A stretch of DNA of 64,000 nucleotides from Ceratopteris richardii (Eukaryota > Streptophyta > Polypodiopsida > Polypodiales > Pteridaceae): positions 100,392,866 to 100,456,865 of the forward strand of contig CM035430.1 in the NCBI GenBank assembly GCA_020310875.1, given 5' to 3'. The notes under the pieces are model-generated. The model was not told where the DNA came from. It was given only the letters and a program-made list of their open reading frames with translations, and did no database searches. Positions 12,136 to 22,381 of the stretch are shown here, piece after piece. Position 1 is the first letter of the stretch, and each line of letters starts with the position of its first letter. Made by a program: the position numbers and the translations under genes.

Positions 12136-15100
12136 ATGGCAGATCATGTGTCCATTGACAAATTGGACAGAGATAACTATCCTGCTTGGGTAATGAGGAT
12201 GGAGGCCTTACTTATGAGTAAGGACTTAATGGTATATGTGACAGGTGAAGAGGAGAAGCCTAAATTTGAAGATGAAAGTCATCCAAGGAAGGAAGAGCTA
12301 GAAGCTTTGAAGCTATGGCAGAAGAGAGATGCAAGTGCAAGAGCTTATATATACAACACTATTACAGATCACTTGTTGCCACATATCAGAGGTTTAGAAA
12401 CAGCTGAAGATATTTGGAATGCTTTGGAAGACCACTTCCAAAACACTACTAAAGCTAGGAAAGCTAGCTTATGGTCAGAGTTTACCACATTCAAGAAAAA
12501 GCAAAGTCAAAGCATTAGTGATTATGTTACTAAGATGAAAGACTTGGCAGATAGCCTTGGATCTATTGATGAGGATATTGAATATCATAGGTTGATAGCT
12601 CAATTACTTGCAGGATTAAGAGGTGATGAAAGGTGGAAGCCTTTTGTACTTTCAACAGAACTCTCATTAAACCATTATGTGCCAGAATTGAATCAATTAC
12701 TTGGATTGATGCTTACATTTGAGCAAGACTTAAAGTCAGATGGAGACAAAGGTCAAAGTTCTGCAATGTATGTGAAGAATAAAAAGAAAGGAGATAAAGG
12801 CAAGGCAAAGGATGAAGAAGAGTCAACAACTCAAGCAAATTATGCAAGAGGAAGAGGTTTTGGCAGAGGCAAAGGTCGAGGTAATGGAAGAGGTAGAGGT
12901 AATCAGAACAATAACAAGAAGACATGTTGGATTTGTGGATTGAGTAATCATCTAGCATATGATTGTTGGCACAATCAACAAGGAGCAAGCCAAAATCAGA
13001 ACAACAATGGCAGAGGAAGAGGTGGAAGGTTTCAGAATCAATTTCAAAGAGGAAGACATAATTCAAGAGGAAGTTTTGGTAGAGGTGGTGGAAGAAATTG
13101 GAATCAGAATCAATCATATAACACCACATATTACAATTATGCAAATGATACACAGAATGACAACCATACAACATTGATGATGAATTCAATTAGTTCATCA
13201 GAGAAGGAGGATCTCAAGGTATTCTATATTGACTCTGGTTGTTCAAATCATTTATCAGGTAATATAGAATTATTGTCAGAATTGGAAGAAGGAAATTCAA
13301 GTCATACAGTACAAACAGGTGACAATACAAAGCATAATGTGCATTCAATTGGAAAAGTGAAGTGCAGGAGTGGAGCTGATTTATTAACAAATGTTTTGTA
13401 TGTTCCAACAATACCAAAGAATCTGATTAGTGTTGGACAAATAGTGGAAAAAGGTTTTCAAGTCAGATTTACAAATGAAGGGGTATTTGTTGAAGATCCA
13501 GAGGATGCTTACAAACCCATTGTTTGTGGCAAGAAGGAAGGTAGACTTTTTACTCTCAAAGTACAAGGAAATGTTGGTCAAGCCCTAATTACACATGGTG
13601 ATGAAGTAATTACAGAGTTAGATCTTTGGCATAAAAGATTGGGACATTTCAATGAAAGAGGAATCAAAACTATGGTGGAAAATCAATCTGTATTGGGACT
13701 ACCAAATGTGAAGAATCAACATATGATATACAAGTGTGAAGCTTGTCAGATGGGAAAAGCTCATAGACAACCATTCCAGAAGAAAGGTTTCAAGCATGAT
13801 GGTTTGCTTGAACTCATACATACAGATGTATGGGGACCAACAAAAGAAGGTTCAATAAATGGATCTAGGTATTATGTTTTGTTTATTGATGATGCTACAA
13901 GGTGGATAACCCTTTATGTTCTAAAGGAAAGATCAGAAGTCTTTGGAGCCTTCAAACATTTTCATGCTTATGCAGAAAGAGTTACAGGTCACAAACTCAA
14001 GAGGCTAAGGTCTGATGGAGGGGGAGAATACTTCTCCCAAGAGTTTAATGACTATCTTTGGAATGCAGGTATCAAGAGAGAGATAACTTGCAGGTATACA
14101 CCTCAACATAATGGGGTGGCAGAAAGGAGGAATAGAACATTGGTTGAATTTGCAAGAGCAATGTTAAAAGAAAAGAATTGCCCTAATTATCTTTGGGCTG
14201 AGGCTGTAAATACAGCCACATACCTTGTGAATAGGTTACCATGTGGAGCTTTGAATGGTATGACCCCTTATGAAGCTTGGTGGGGTAAGAAACCAACACT
14301 TGACCATTGTAAAGTGTTTGGGTCAATTGCCTATGCTTATGTACCATCACAACTCAGACATAAGCTTGAACCAAAGGCAGAAAGATATGTGTTTATTGGG
14401 TATGATGAAAAGCAAATGGGTTATAGACTATGGAGTCCTTTAACTAAACATTTTATTGTTTCCAGAGATGTGACTTTTGATGAACAGAAGAGTTGGTATG
14501 CAGATAAAGGATGTGATCTTGAAACATTTGAAGAAGAGATAAGAAGGAGTGCAAGAGGTAAATCACATATGCAGATAGATGGAGATGAAGAACATATGCA
14601 AGCAAGCACATCAAGAGTTGGATCATATAGAAGGAATGAAGATGGACCAATATTTGATGAAGAAGTACATCCAGATATACATGAAGAGTGTGAACCAAGA
14701 AGGTCAACCAGAATGAGGAAGCAACCTACAAGGTATTCATATGACACTTCTTATTTGACTCAGAAAAATTATGCTTACATGGTTAAAGAAGATGAAGAAC
14801 CTCAAAGCTATGATGAAGCAAAGGGTAAGAAACAATGGGAAGTAGCAATGAAGGAAGAGTTTGATGCTCTTGAAGAGAACAAAACTTGGGAACTTGTTCC
14901 AAAGCCTAATGGTAAGAAAGTGATTGGAAATAAATGGGTTTACAAAGTTAAGAAGCATGCAGATGGAACTATAGCCAGGTACAAAGCCAGATTGGTGGTT
15001 AAAGGCTATGCTCAAACATTTGGCATAGATTATGATGAGACATTCAGTCCTGTAGCAAAGATGTCAACCATAAGGACAATCATTGCCATTGCAGCATCAA

Positions 15101-16329
15101 AAGGATGGACATTGAGTCAATTGGACATTAAGAATGCATTCTTGAATGGATATATATCAGATGAGGTTTATATGGAGCAACCTCAAGGGTTTGCAGATTA
15201 TAAGTTTCCAAATTATGTTTGCAGGTTGAGAAGAGCTCTTTATGGTTTGAAGCAAGCTCCAAGAGCTTGGAATTATAGACTTGTAAAGTATCTTAATGAT
15301 CTTGGCTATCAAAGTTCAAAGGCAGATGCAAGTTTACTTATCAAAAGAACAGATGAAGGTATGATCTACATTTGTATATATGTAGATGATATTATAATTA
15401 CAGGTACCTCAAATGAAGGAATCAAGGAGGTGAAGAAGCTACTTGAAAGAGAATTCAAGATAAGTGATCTAGGAAAATTATCATATTTTCTTGGAATGGA
15501 AATCACTTATGCAGGGCATGGCATTTATGTATCACAAGAAAGGTATCTCTTGAATCTTCTAAAGAAGTTTAACATGGAGAATTGCAGAGAGGCATCTACA
15601 CCATTAGAAGTCAATCACAAACTCAGTAGATATGATGGTGCAGAGTTCAAAGACATGAGGAAGTATCAATCTCTAGTTGGAAGTTTGATTTATGCAACTC
15701 TAACAAGGCCTGATCTTAGTTATGCAGTTGGTGTCCTTTCCCAATTCATGCATTGTCCAAAGGATCCACATTGGATTGCAGGTCAAAGAGTCCTTAGATA
15801 TATCAAAGGGACTTTGAAAGAAGGATTGTATTATCCTTTTACATCAGATATAAGATTGAGAGCCTATAGTGATTCAGATTGGGCAGGAAGTCAAGATGAC
15901 AGAAGGTCTACACATGGCTACATGATATACATTGGAGATAAGCTTGTGAGTTGGTGTTCAAAGAAACAACACACAGTGGCCTTATCATCAACTGAAGCTG
16001 AATACAAAGGACTTGTGGAAGCAGCAAAGGAAGTCATATGGATGCAGACATTATTCAAAAGCTTGGGAATTGATCAAGGTATACCCATTATTCATGGAGA
16101 TAACATGAGTTCATTATATCTTGCAGCAAATCCTGTATTTCATGCAAGGACAAAGCACATAGAAATACAGTATCATTTTCTCAGAGAAAAGGTAATGGAG
16201 AAAGAGATTGAAGTGGTGTACACTTCTACAAAAGATCAGATTGCAGATATTATGACAAAAAGCTTGGATGGAGTAAAGACAAGTAAGTTCAAGGAGATGG
16301 CAGGAATAAAAGAGAAGAAGATTATGTGA
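12136..16329 (+). CDS. Element C Gag-Pol polyprotein, 1397 aa, uninterrupted
   Basis: Starts MADHVSIDKLDRDNYPAW, typical for copia Gag, about 200 nt after the primer site. The Gag core covers about residues 1-210, followed by an Arg/Gly/Asn-rich stretch. The zinc knuckle CWICGLSNHLAYDC starts near residue 264 and the protease Asp (FYIDSGCSNH) is near 366. GAG-pre-integrase (LWHKRLGH...CEACQMGK) follows. Integrase has acidic residues near 564, 627 and 663, a proper D-D(35)E spacing. RT has [12 protein letters not shown] and YVDD with Asp near 1084-1085. RNase H has Asp/Glu/Asp near 1246, 1287 and 1322. No stops or frameshifts. The single frame means Gag and Pol would be made as one chain and cut by the protease. 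Family assignment is firm; activity is inferred. Confidence 0.96.
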   Translation: MADHVSIDKLDRDNYPAWVMRMEALLMSKDLMVYVTGEEEKPKFEDESHPRKEELEALKLWQKRDASARAYIYNTITDHLLPHIRGLETAEDIWNALEDHFQNTTKARKASLWSEFTTFKKKQSQSISDYVTKMKDLADSLGSIDEDIEYHRLIAQLLAGLRGDERWKPFVLSTELSLNHYVPELNQLLGLMLTFEQDLKSDGDKGQSSAMYVKNKKKGDKGKAKDEEESTTQANYARGRGFGRGKGRGNGRGRGNQNNNKKTCWICGLSNHLAYDCWHNQQGASQNQNNNGRGRGGRFQNQFQRGRHNSRGSFGRGGGRNWNQNQSYNTTYYNYANDTQNDNHTTLMMNSISSSEKEDLKVFYIDSGCSNHLSGNIELLSELEEGNSSHTVQTGDNTKHNVHSIGKVKCRSGADLLTNVLYVPTIPKNLISVGQIVEKGFQVRFTNEGVFVEDPEDAYKPIVCGKKEGRLFTLKVQGNVGQALITHGDEVITELDLWHKRLGHFNERGIKTMVENQSVLGLPNVKNQHMIYKCEACQMGKAHRQPFQKKGFKHDGLLELIHTDVWGPTKEGSINGSRYYVLFIDDATRWITLYVLKERSEVFGAFKHFHAYAERVTGHKLKRLRSDGGGEYFSQEFNDYLWNAGIKREITCRYTPQHNGVAERRNRTLVEFARAMLKEKNCPNYLWAEAVNTATYLVNRLPCGALNGMTPYEAWWGKKPTLDHCKVFGSIAYAYVPSQLRHKLEPKAERYVFIGYDEKQMGYRLWSPLTKHFIVSRDVTFDEQKSWYADKGCDLETFEEEIRRSARGKSHMQIDGDEEHMQASTSRVGSYRRNEDGPIFDEEVHPDIHEECEPRRSTRMRKQPTRYSYDTSYLTQKNYAYMVKEDEEPQSYDEAKGKKQWEVAMKEEFDALEENKTWELVPKPNGKKVIGNKWVYKVKKHADGTIARYKARLVVKGYAQTFGIDYDETFSPVAKMSTIRTIIAIAASKGWTLSQLDIKNAFLNGYISDEVYMEQPQGFADYKFPNYVCRLRRALYGLKQAPRAWNYRLVKYLNDLGYQSSKADASLLIKRTDEGMIYICIYVDDIIITGTSNEGIKEVKKLLEREFKISDLGKLSYFLGMEITYAGHGIYVSQERYLLNLLKKFNMENCREASTPLEVNHKLSRYDGAEFKDMRKYQSLVGSLIYATLTRPDLSYAVGVLSQFMHCPKDPHWIAGQRVLRYIKGTLKEGLYYPFTSDIRLRAYSDSDWAGSQDDRRSTHGYMIYIGDKLVSWCSKKQHTVALSSTEAEYKGLVEAAKEVIWMQTLFKSLGIDQGIPIIHGDNMSSLYLAANPVFHARTKHIEIQYHFLREKVMEKEIEVVYTSTKDQIADIMTKSLDGVKTSKFKEMAGIKEKKIM

Positions 16330-16357
16330 AGAAGTCAAAGCATGCTAATTAGTGATT

Positions 16358-16367
16358 GAGGGGGAGC
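16358..16367 (+). other. Polypurine tract of C
   Basis: GAGGGGGAGC lies immediately before the 3' LTR, the expected plus-strand primer site. Confidence 0.85.
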
Positions 16368-17379
16368 TGTTGGGGCTTCACTCACTAATTAGGCATGCAT
16401 ATATGAAGACATATGGAGACATATGATGGAGGAAAGAAGAAGTGAAGAAAAGACTTACAGAAAATCAAGCCTAAGTGAAGGGACAATTTCACTATTGTAA
16501 ATTAGTGCAAAATTAGAGTCTAGATTTGTATTTGATCTTCAGAACTTACGAATTCAAGTCTAGAAGAATGTAAACCATAGGTATATAAGTTAATTTGAGT
16601 CGAAAACATGTAGAAGAGAACTCAATTTTGAAATCTGAGTGTGTAGAGAAAAGTCGTGCCTTTTCTGAGAGAGATGGTGAGAGAAAACTTCTGAGTCTGA
16701 GAGAGTTTTCCATGGCTATGAGCAAAATTAGGCCAAGCCATTTTGTACACATCTTCTCTGATAATCAACACATGTTTGTGTAGAAGGATTGAGTCTAATT
16801 CCTCTTGTACATTGAGTTCTAAGTCATTTCATATGACTGTGTAAGGTAGTTGACAGTTACGACTTTTCTGGCGCACATTTGACTGATCTTCTGAAGGTCA
16901 GATCTCGAAGCACAGTGTAAAGTTTTTGGTAAGTGATAGCTCGTTTGAAAGCTATTATCCTCAACTACATTTGGTCAAAAGATCTTTGAGAAACGGGACG
17001 CGTACTCAGAGAAATCAGCTTAAGAGTGGAGGTATGTCAAATCGATGAAGTAAACTTTCAGTTTTCAGACATAGTGAAAAGTTGAAGCTAAATCAGAAGA
17101 TTTTGAAGTTATTACTTGAAAGTTTTGGTTATTATGTGTTGCTTAACATTAGCAAGAACATTCTTTAGCAAGTGATCAAAAGATTTTGCAAAGATTGAGC
17201 TAATACAGGTCAGATTGAAGGATTGAAGAAAAGGCGCAGATTTCTGTGAAGTGAAATTTTGATTTTCACTAAATTCAGAGATGAATACTTACAATGTGAG
17301 TTTTGCTAAGCTAATGATGGTTATGGAGGTCTTCTAATACCACATTAGTTTGGTTCTTGTGGTGTTTTACACACCAACA
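16368..17379 (+). repeat. 3' LTR of C
   Basis: 1012 bp, same length as the 5' LTR and nearly identical to it. It ends ACACACCAACA at the TSD. Confidence 0.96.
16582..16589 (+). promoter_or_regulatory. TATA box in the C 3' LTR
   Basis: TATATAAG, the counterpart of 11125-11132. It could drive read-out into the B1 remainder downstream; this is inference. Confidence 0.5.
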
Positions 17380-17384
17380 CATGC
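17380..17384. repeat. Right target site duplication of C (CATGC)
   Basis: Exact copy of 10906-10910. Confidence 0.95.
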
Positions 17385-18270
17385 CTCATTTGAGATGTCT
17401 GATTTAGGGCATTTGCATCACTATTTGGGCATTCAGTTTATGCAAGTTGATGGTGGAATGGCTTTGTGTCAAACGAAATATATTGACACATTATTGCAGC
17501 GTTTTGGCCTTGAAGACTGTAAGCCTATTGCCACTCCTATGGAGACAGGTTTACGATTGAGTCTTCATGATGCTGGAGATGCATTTGATGCTGTTCTCTA
17601 TCAGCAGGCTGTTGGATGCTTGATTTACTTATGCATTACTCGGCCAGATATTCAGTTTGCTGTCTCACAGATGAGCAGGTTTATGCATTGCCCAGGAGTC
17701 ACGCATTGGAAAGCGGTTAAGCGCATCTTTCGCTACTTGAGTGGTACTCGGCTACTTGGGTTGTTTTATCCCAAGGGGGGATCACCACCGCCAGATTTGC
17801 ATGCTTTTTCTGACTCAGATTGGGCTGGTTGCTATGACACTCGTGTGTCCACCAGTGGTTTTTGCTTCATGCTTGGTAGCTCATGTATATCTTGGTTGAG
17901 CAAGAAGCAGCCTACTGTGGCCACTTCCAGTTGTGAGGCTGAGTATAGGGCAGCTTTCACAGCGACTGTTGAGTGTGTGTGGCTCAGACGCCTTATGGCT
18001 GATTTGGGTGTTGGCCAGTCTTCTGCCACCACCATCTTCACTGACAGTCAGAGCGCATTGGCAGTTGCGAGGAACCCTATGTTCCATGCTCGCACTAAGC
18101 ACATTGAGGTGCATTATCACTATGTCAGGGAGAGGTTCTCTGCTGGGGAGATCAGCTTGGCATATGTGCCCACGCAGGAGAACATTGCAGACCTTTTCAC
18201 GAAGGCTCTGCCTAGGGAGAAGTTTGAAGCTTTCCGCAAAGCTTTGGGCTTACTTCCTTTTGTGGAGTGA
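17385..18270 (+). pseudogene. B1 Gag-Pol, second part (RT end and RNase H)
   Basis: Continues the frame lost at 10910 (…HASFEMSDLGHLHHYLG). It contains RT C-terminal sequence, then RNase H with SDSDWAGCYDTRVSTSG, SSCEAEYRAA and FTDSQSALAVARNP giving the acidic residues. It ends at TGA 18268-18270, at the place equivalent to B3's stop. No damage is seen inside this part; it is cut off from its start only by C. Confidence 0.93.
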
Positions 18271-18334
18271 TTTCCACATAGCTCGGCACTTCCTTATACA
18301 TGAGTGCCAGCTCCTTGTTCACCGCATCACTCCC

Positions 18335-18344
18335 AGGGGGGATT
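18335..18344 (+). other. Polypurine tract of B1
   Basis: AGGGGGGATT directly before the 3' LTR. The same sequence precedes the LTRs of B2 (29141-29150) and, inverted, B3 (44671-44680). Confidence 0.85.
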
Positions 18345-18574
18345 TGTTGATATATTTAGGTAGTGATATGTGTGAACACTCTAGGACCGCCGGGGCACTT
18401 TTTTCCCTCTTTAGGAGGTTTTTTTCCCCCGGCTTGTATATACGCCTATTGCCCTAATGGACTACTTATCTTTGTACATTCTCTAGTAATACATTCAGTC
18501 TTGTGTGTTGTGCTCCAAGCTTCTTCTTCTTCCTTGTGCTGTTCGCGTGCTTCCGCAGACGTCTAACTCCAACA
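18345..18574 (+). repeat. 3' LTR of B1
   Basis: 230 bp, two differences from the 5' LTR by eye. Confidence 0.95.
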
Positions 18575-18579
18575 TGGGC
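18575..18579. repeat. Right target site duplication of B1 (TGGGC)
   Basis: Exact copy of 6941-6945; A's RNase H resumes here. Confidence 0.95.
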
Positions 18580-19024
18580 AAGTTCAAAGGAAGATAGGAG
18601 ATCAATCTCGGATTATGTGTTCATGATAGGAAGCAAACCTATCACATGGAGCTCAAAGAAACAACCTACTGTTGCACTTTCATCCATGGAGGCTGAATAT
18701 AGAGGAGTAGCATTTGCCACATGTGAAGCAATGTGGATTAAAAAGCTTTTGGGTGATCTTGAAGTGCAATTTGGAACCATCCCTATATACGATGGTAACA
18801 TGTCAAGTATTTACTTGGTAAGCAATCCTATGTTTCATGCAAGGAGCAAACACAAAGAGGTCCACTACCATTATGTAAGGAAGAAGTTATTGAGCAAAGA
18901 TTTGGAGATAAATTTCATCAAAACCAAAGATTAGGTTGTAGATATGTTTACAAAGTTCTTGTATGCTTCTAAACTCAAAGGTTTCAAGGATGCGATAAAT
19001 TTGCAGGACATGGTTGAAGATAAC
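18580..19024 (+). pseudogene. Element A pol, end of RNase H
   Basis: Resumes the RNase H of A after B1: EDRRSISDYVFMIGSKPITW, then ALSSMEAEYRG and IPIYDGNMSSIYL, then HARSKHKEVHYHYV, the common copia C-terminal block. An in-frame TAG follows FIKTKD at about 18932-18934, after which similarity (DMFTKFLYASKLKGF) continues to about 19024. GAGGGGG before the LTR serves as polypurine tract. Confidence 0.88.
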
Positions 19025-19045
19025 TCCCAAATGAGCTTGAGGGGG

Positions 19046-20163
19046 TGTTGAAGATGAATGTTTGAGATCATTTTCATATGAGATATGCTTGGATAAGTTT
19101 ACCAAATATAAAGATGAAGGAAAAGAAGAGAAAAGAAAAAAAAAGTCTAGTCAAAATTCATGATGAGTAAAAGATACAATATCTACCTTGTAATAAGTGG
19201 CATGTAGTGGGCAAAGTGGTGAGTTAAGGAGGCACAAACTTCTTCACATGATCATTGGTTATAAAAGTGGAGTGGGAGCATCTTCTAAACAAGGAGAGAA
19301 AGAGGCAAGAGCTCCTAATAGTTAGATCTAGTGATTTTGTCATTTTTTCTTCCTATAGACTCCTTCTAGTCGCACGTCATTTTGTACAGAGCTCTGTTGT
19401 GAAGCTCATATCCCCGTGTATATGTAACCACTCTTTGCATTTAGACACTCATTCAAAAGCTTATCTTCTTTAATTTTGGTGTATCAAATAGGGCCTTCAA
19501 AGCTTATATATTCTATGAGATATCAGTCAAAGAGTGAATTCCAGTTTTTCAGCATACGTGTGTAGACAAGTAGTCTATTTTGGTCAGTTTTGTTTCCCAA
19601 CCAAAACATATCCAAAGTGCTTGGTTTTTGGCTTGTTGGAAAGCTATAAGCCTATAGTTTATCTCCCAAATATCTTATTCAAAGGCTGTATATTATGTGA
19701 GATATCAATCAGAGAGTGAAGGTCAGTTTTTTAGTATACTTGTGTGTGCAGGTGATCTATTTTGGTCAGTTGAGTTTCCTGACCAAAAATCATCAAAATT
19801 ACATGATTTTTAGCTTGTTGGAAATTTATTTGTAGTACTTTGGCTGTCTCAAATATCTTCCTCAAAGGATATATATTCAGGGAATTATCAGTCCGAGAGT
19901 GAAGTTGAATTCTTTAGCATACTTGTGTGAACAGTTGGTTCAACTTCATCAAGTGCATTTACTAATCAAAACTTGTCCAAATTAAGTTATTTATAGCTTT
20001 TTAGAAATCTCTCTTTGTCGACTTTGATTGACTAAAGGCACAAGACCATTTGACCTTTGTATTGAGCGAAGCAAGATATCTAAAGTGTAGCTATTTGTCC
20101 AAGTGTTAGACATACAAGGGTTCACTACATGTGTTCATTGCGGATAGGAGAACTCATTCTCCA
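19046..20163 (+). repeat. 3' LTR of element A
   Basis: About 1118 bp, paired with 1973-3006, preceded by CTTGAGGGGG (19036-19045, polypurine tract). It keeps the TATAAAAG box at 19260-19267. Diverged and longer than the 5' LTR. Confidence 0.85.
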
Positions 20164-20520
20164 CCATACATTGGTGCACAATACCTCTTTCAAAAAGAAA
20201 AGTATTAAATTTATGTGACATGTATTCATGGCCATGATCCGTTTGAAGTGTCAAAAGTGTATTTCCACAAAACGTTTCAGCCATAGCTTAACTCATTCTT
20301 CATTTTCATAGGATAAACCCAAGTATGACATGTTGCACCATCAACGAAGGTAAAAAATTATACATGTTTACCAAAAGATGGAGTCTTGATCAGATCACAT
20401 ACATAACTATGAACAAGTTGCAACTTTTGTGTAGCATGTGTACCGTCATCTTTAGGAAAAGGAGAACAATGCATTTTTCTAATTATAGAAACTTCACATG
20501 CATGCTTTTCAATAGACATA
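20164..20520 (-). pseudogene. Element Z integrase N-terminal part (right side of the A insertion)
   Basis: On the minus strand it reads KHACEVSIIRKMHCSPFPKD, then KLQLVHSYVCDLIKTPSFGK, the zinc-binding end and first acidic region of a copia integrase (compare B1 CEGCILGKMQRSSFPKD and QLVHSDVCGPMQTPSFGN). The catalytic Asp of VHSDVCGP reads Tyr here. The integrase continues left across element A to 1972. No Gag or protease of Z is found further right; an LTR-like sequence follows almost at once. Confidence 0.8.
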
Positions 20521-20572
20521 AGTGTTGGGAAACAAATAACAATATCCTTCATTTTCAAGTAAAGCAAATTAT

Positions 20573-21745
20573 TGGAGTTCAAATTGTAATACATACGTGC
20601 ATGGAAGCAAAATGAAAAGAAGAGTGCACTCACAAAATGAAAGAGCTTGAGACTCAAAAGTGTGTCAACCATTAAATGGGAAAACTCACATGGACTAGAG
20701 TAAGCTTGCCAAGACCATGGAGTAGGCTCCTCAAGCTTCTAATCGAGTACAAATGGGTGGAGAAGCCATCCTTATATAGAGTTGGAGGAGGCTCTCCAAT
20801 GTACATCATATGTGGGATGATTCCCCTTCAAAGAGAATGAATAAATACGTAGAAGCAAATGGAAAGGTACCCAAATATTGTTGGAGAATTCCTCTCCTAT
20901 TTGTAGTGGAAAGTGTAGAAGACCTTCTCACGATGAAGACTTTTGCGAACAACTGAACCTTCAAATGAAAAGTGGTACCAATAGAAAAATTCACTGAACT
21001 TGAAACTTTGATCACTCAAACTAGACACATATAGATTTCAAATGAGCTATCAAACACTCAATTTTGAGTAGTTTTGGCTTGATAACTCTTTGCCTCAAAA
21101 TAGGCTACCTGTCCACTCACTTAAGCTAAAACCTGGACTTCCTTAAAACCTGAATAACTCAAAGATCATAAAGAATTTGATAAAATTCTTCTAGATAGAG
21201 GAAGTACTCAAGATATAGCTTTCCAAGGAATGTTTAAAGGCTAAAATTGGATACATATATTGAGAGATATGACTCTCACAAGTAGACTACCTAGAAATTG
21301 GTATGCGGCTGGACAAAGTCTATGACAGTGAAGAGAAAAAAATGACCCAAACCAAATGAAATAGCTAGAAGGGGACTTCCACGACTTCTTCCTCTATTCT
21401 TGAGTGTCCTCCCTTGCTTCGTTTGTAGCCAAATGACCATGAGCTCTCATGATGAGTTTGAGAGGTCTTCTCCATAACTTCTCCACTACTTTGGACAGCC
21501 ACTCCTCTTACAGTTCAGTTTTCGGATTTGATTCTCTTTTGATTGATTCTCTTTTAGCCTCCACTACTTCCTGAAGTAAATACTTCCATTTTTCATTTTT
21601 TTATTTTCCTTCTACTTGAAGAAAATCCTTTTTGCAAGAATATATATGACCTTACTTCTTTATTTTTAACAAATATAAAATAGATAAAATTTACATAAGA
21701 TCGAAATGAAGTACCTCTTCGTAAATGGAAATCATGTCATCAACA
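20573..21745 (-). repeat. Probable LTR of Z (minus orientation)
   Basis: On the minus strand this stretch runs from TGTTGATGACATGA to a CA-ending GAACTCCA. It has a TATATAAGG box (20770-20778 on the + strand) and is preceded by a purine-rich AGAGGG like a polypurine tract. No second copy lies in the window, so ends and identity are tentative. If real, it joins Z's integrase with only about 50 bp between, meaning primer site, Gag and protease were deleted. Confidence 0.45.
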
Positions 21746-22381
21746 CACCCTCTATAGCTTCACTTTGAGACTGAATGTTGGAGAGGTTCGCCAAGAACTC
21801 AACATTAGAACCCTGCATGGGCCTTGCAAGGATTCCTAATTTTTAGGGATTAAGCTTAATCTTGCGCTTTGTTAAGGGGACAAAGTGCATTTAATAGAGC
21901 ACTTTTTGGTAGGCTGAAGTAGGCTTTTTTTTAAGGCCGATCTAGGATTTTCTCTCAATTTTGCACAAAGAGAGAGAGAGAGAGAAACCATTTTCCACCT
22001 CATCAAATCCGTCCCTCTTTATGAAAAAAAGTGACTTTTCTTAAAAATTCTCTTTTTCAATTGTTCTTTATTCAAAATGGCCAAAAGTATGTATATGTCA
22101 GAAGTCACTTTTTTTAGTCTTGTTTTTATAAAAAATAAGCTAAAAAAACATAGTTTTCAAAATCTCTCCAAAAGTTAAGTGCCACATCATCAAACTCATA
22201 ATTTTTGTTGCCCCAAAACATGAATTTTTGAAAAAAAGCTTATTTTCCCTCTTACACATTAAAAAAAGTCATGTTGACCTATCCGCATACCAAAACACAC
22301 TTTTTTTCTTGCACACATCTACTGTACAAGCCATTCCAGCCATTTCTTTGCTTCTATTCGGTGTTGGAGTTTTGGAACATC
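21746..22381. other. AT-rich spacer, no gene seen
   Basis: It has a short GA microsatellite at 21970-21986 and several oligo-A/T runs. The first tens of bases could be the tail of a copia pol read on the minus strand. No coding similarity that I can support in the rest. Confidence 0.5.

Larger units (their letters stand above)
10911..17379 (+). mobile_element. Element C: complete, apparently intact Ty1/copia retrotransposon
   Basis: The element is 6469 bp. It has 1012-bp LTRs at both ends with about four differences, a perfect 5-bp TSD, an initiator-tRNA-Met primer site, one uninterrupted Gag-Pol frame and a polypurine tract directly before the 3' LTR. All catalytic residues I looked for are present. 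It sits in the RT region of B1, so it is the innermost and last insertion of the nest. It is the best candidate in the window for a still-autonomous element; expression cannot be judged from sequence. Confidence 0.97.
6946..18574 (+). mobile_element. Element B1: young Ty1/copia element, split by element C
   Basis: Both LTRs are exactly 230 bp (6946-7175 and 18345-18574) and differ by eye at two positions, with a perfect 5-bp TSD (TGGGC). Primer site, Gag-Pol and polypurine tract are all present. Without C the element is about 5.15 kb, matching B3 (5155 bp). It is inserted in the RNase H region of A. The only damage I see besides the C insertion is one in-frame TAG early in Gag. It belongs to the same family as B2 and B3. 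Confidence 0.95.
1973..20163 (+). mobile_element. Element A: Ty1/copia LTR retrotransposon, decayed, hosting B1 and C
   Basis: LTR-like copies at 1973-3006 and 19046-20163 both open with TGTTGAAGAT and end near CATTCTCCA. Between them lie a degraded primer site, Gag, protease, integrase, RT and RNase H pieces in copia order. The element is inserted in + orientation into the integrase of Z. The left flank is CACCA (1968-1972) and CACCA also spans 20162-20166, so the TSD is visible only if the LTR end has slipped. Without the B1 nest the element would be about 6.6 kb. Stops and frameshifts throughout show it is inactive. Confidence 0.88.

Noticed and set aside
1968..20168. A perfect TSD for element A
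   Set aside because: CACCA on the left matches the right side only if the LTR end is shifted into the LTR by two bases; not clean enough to list as a feature.
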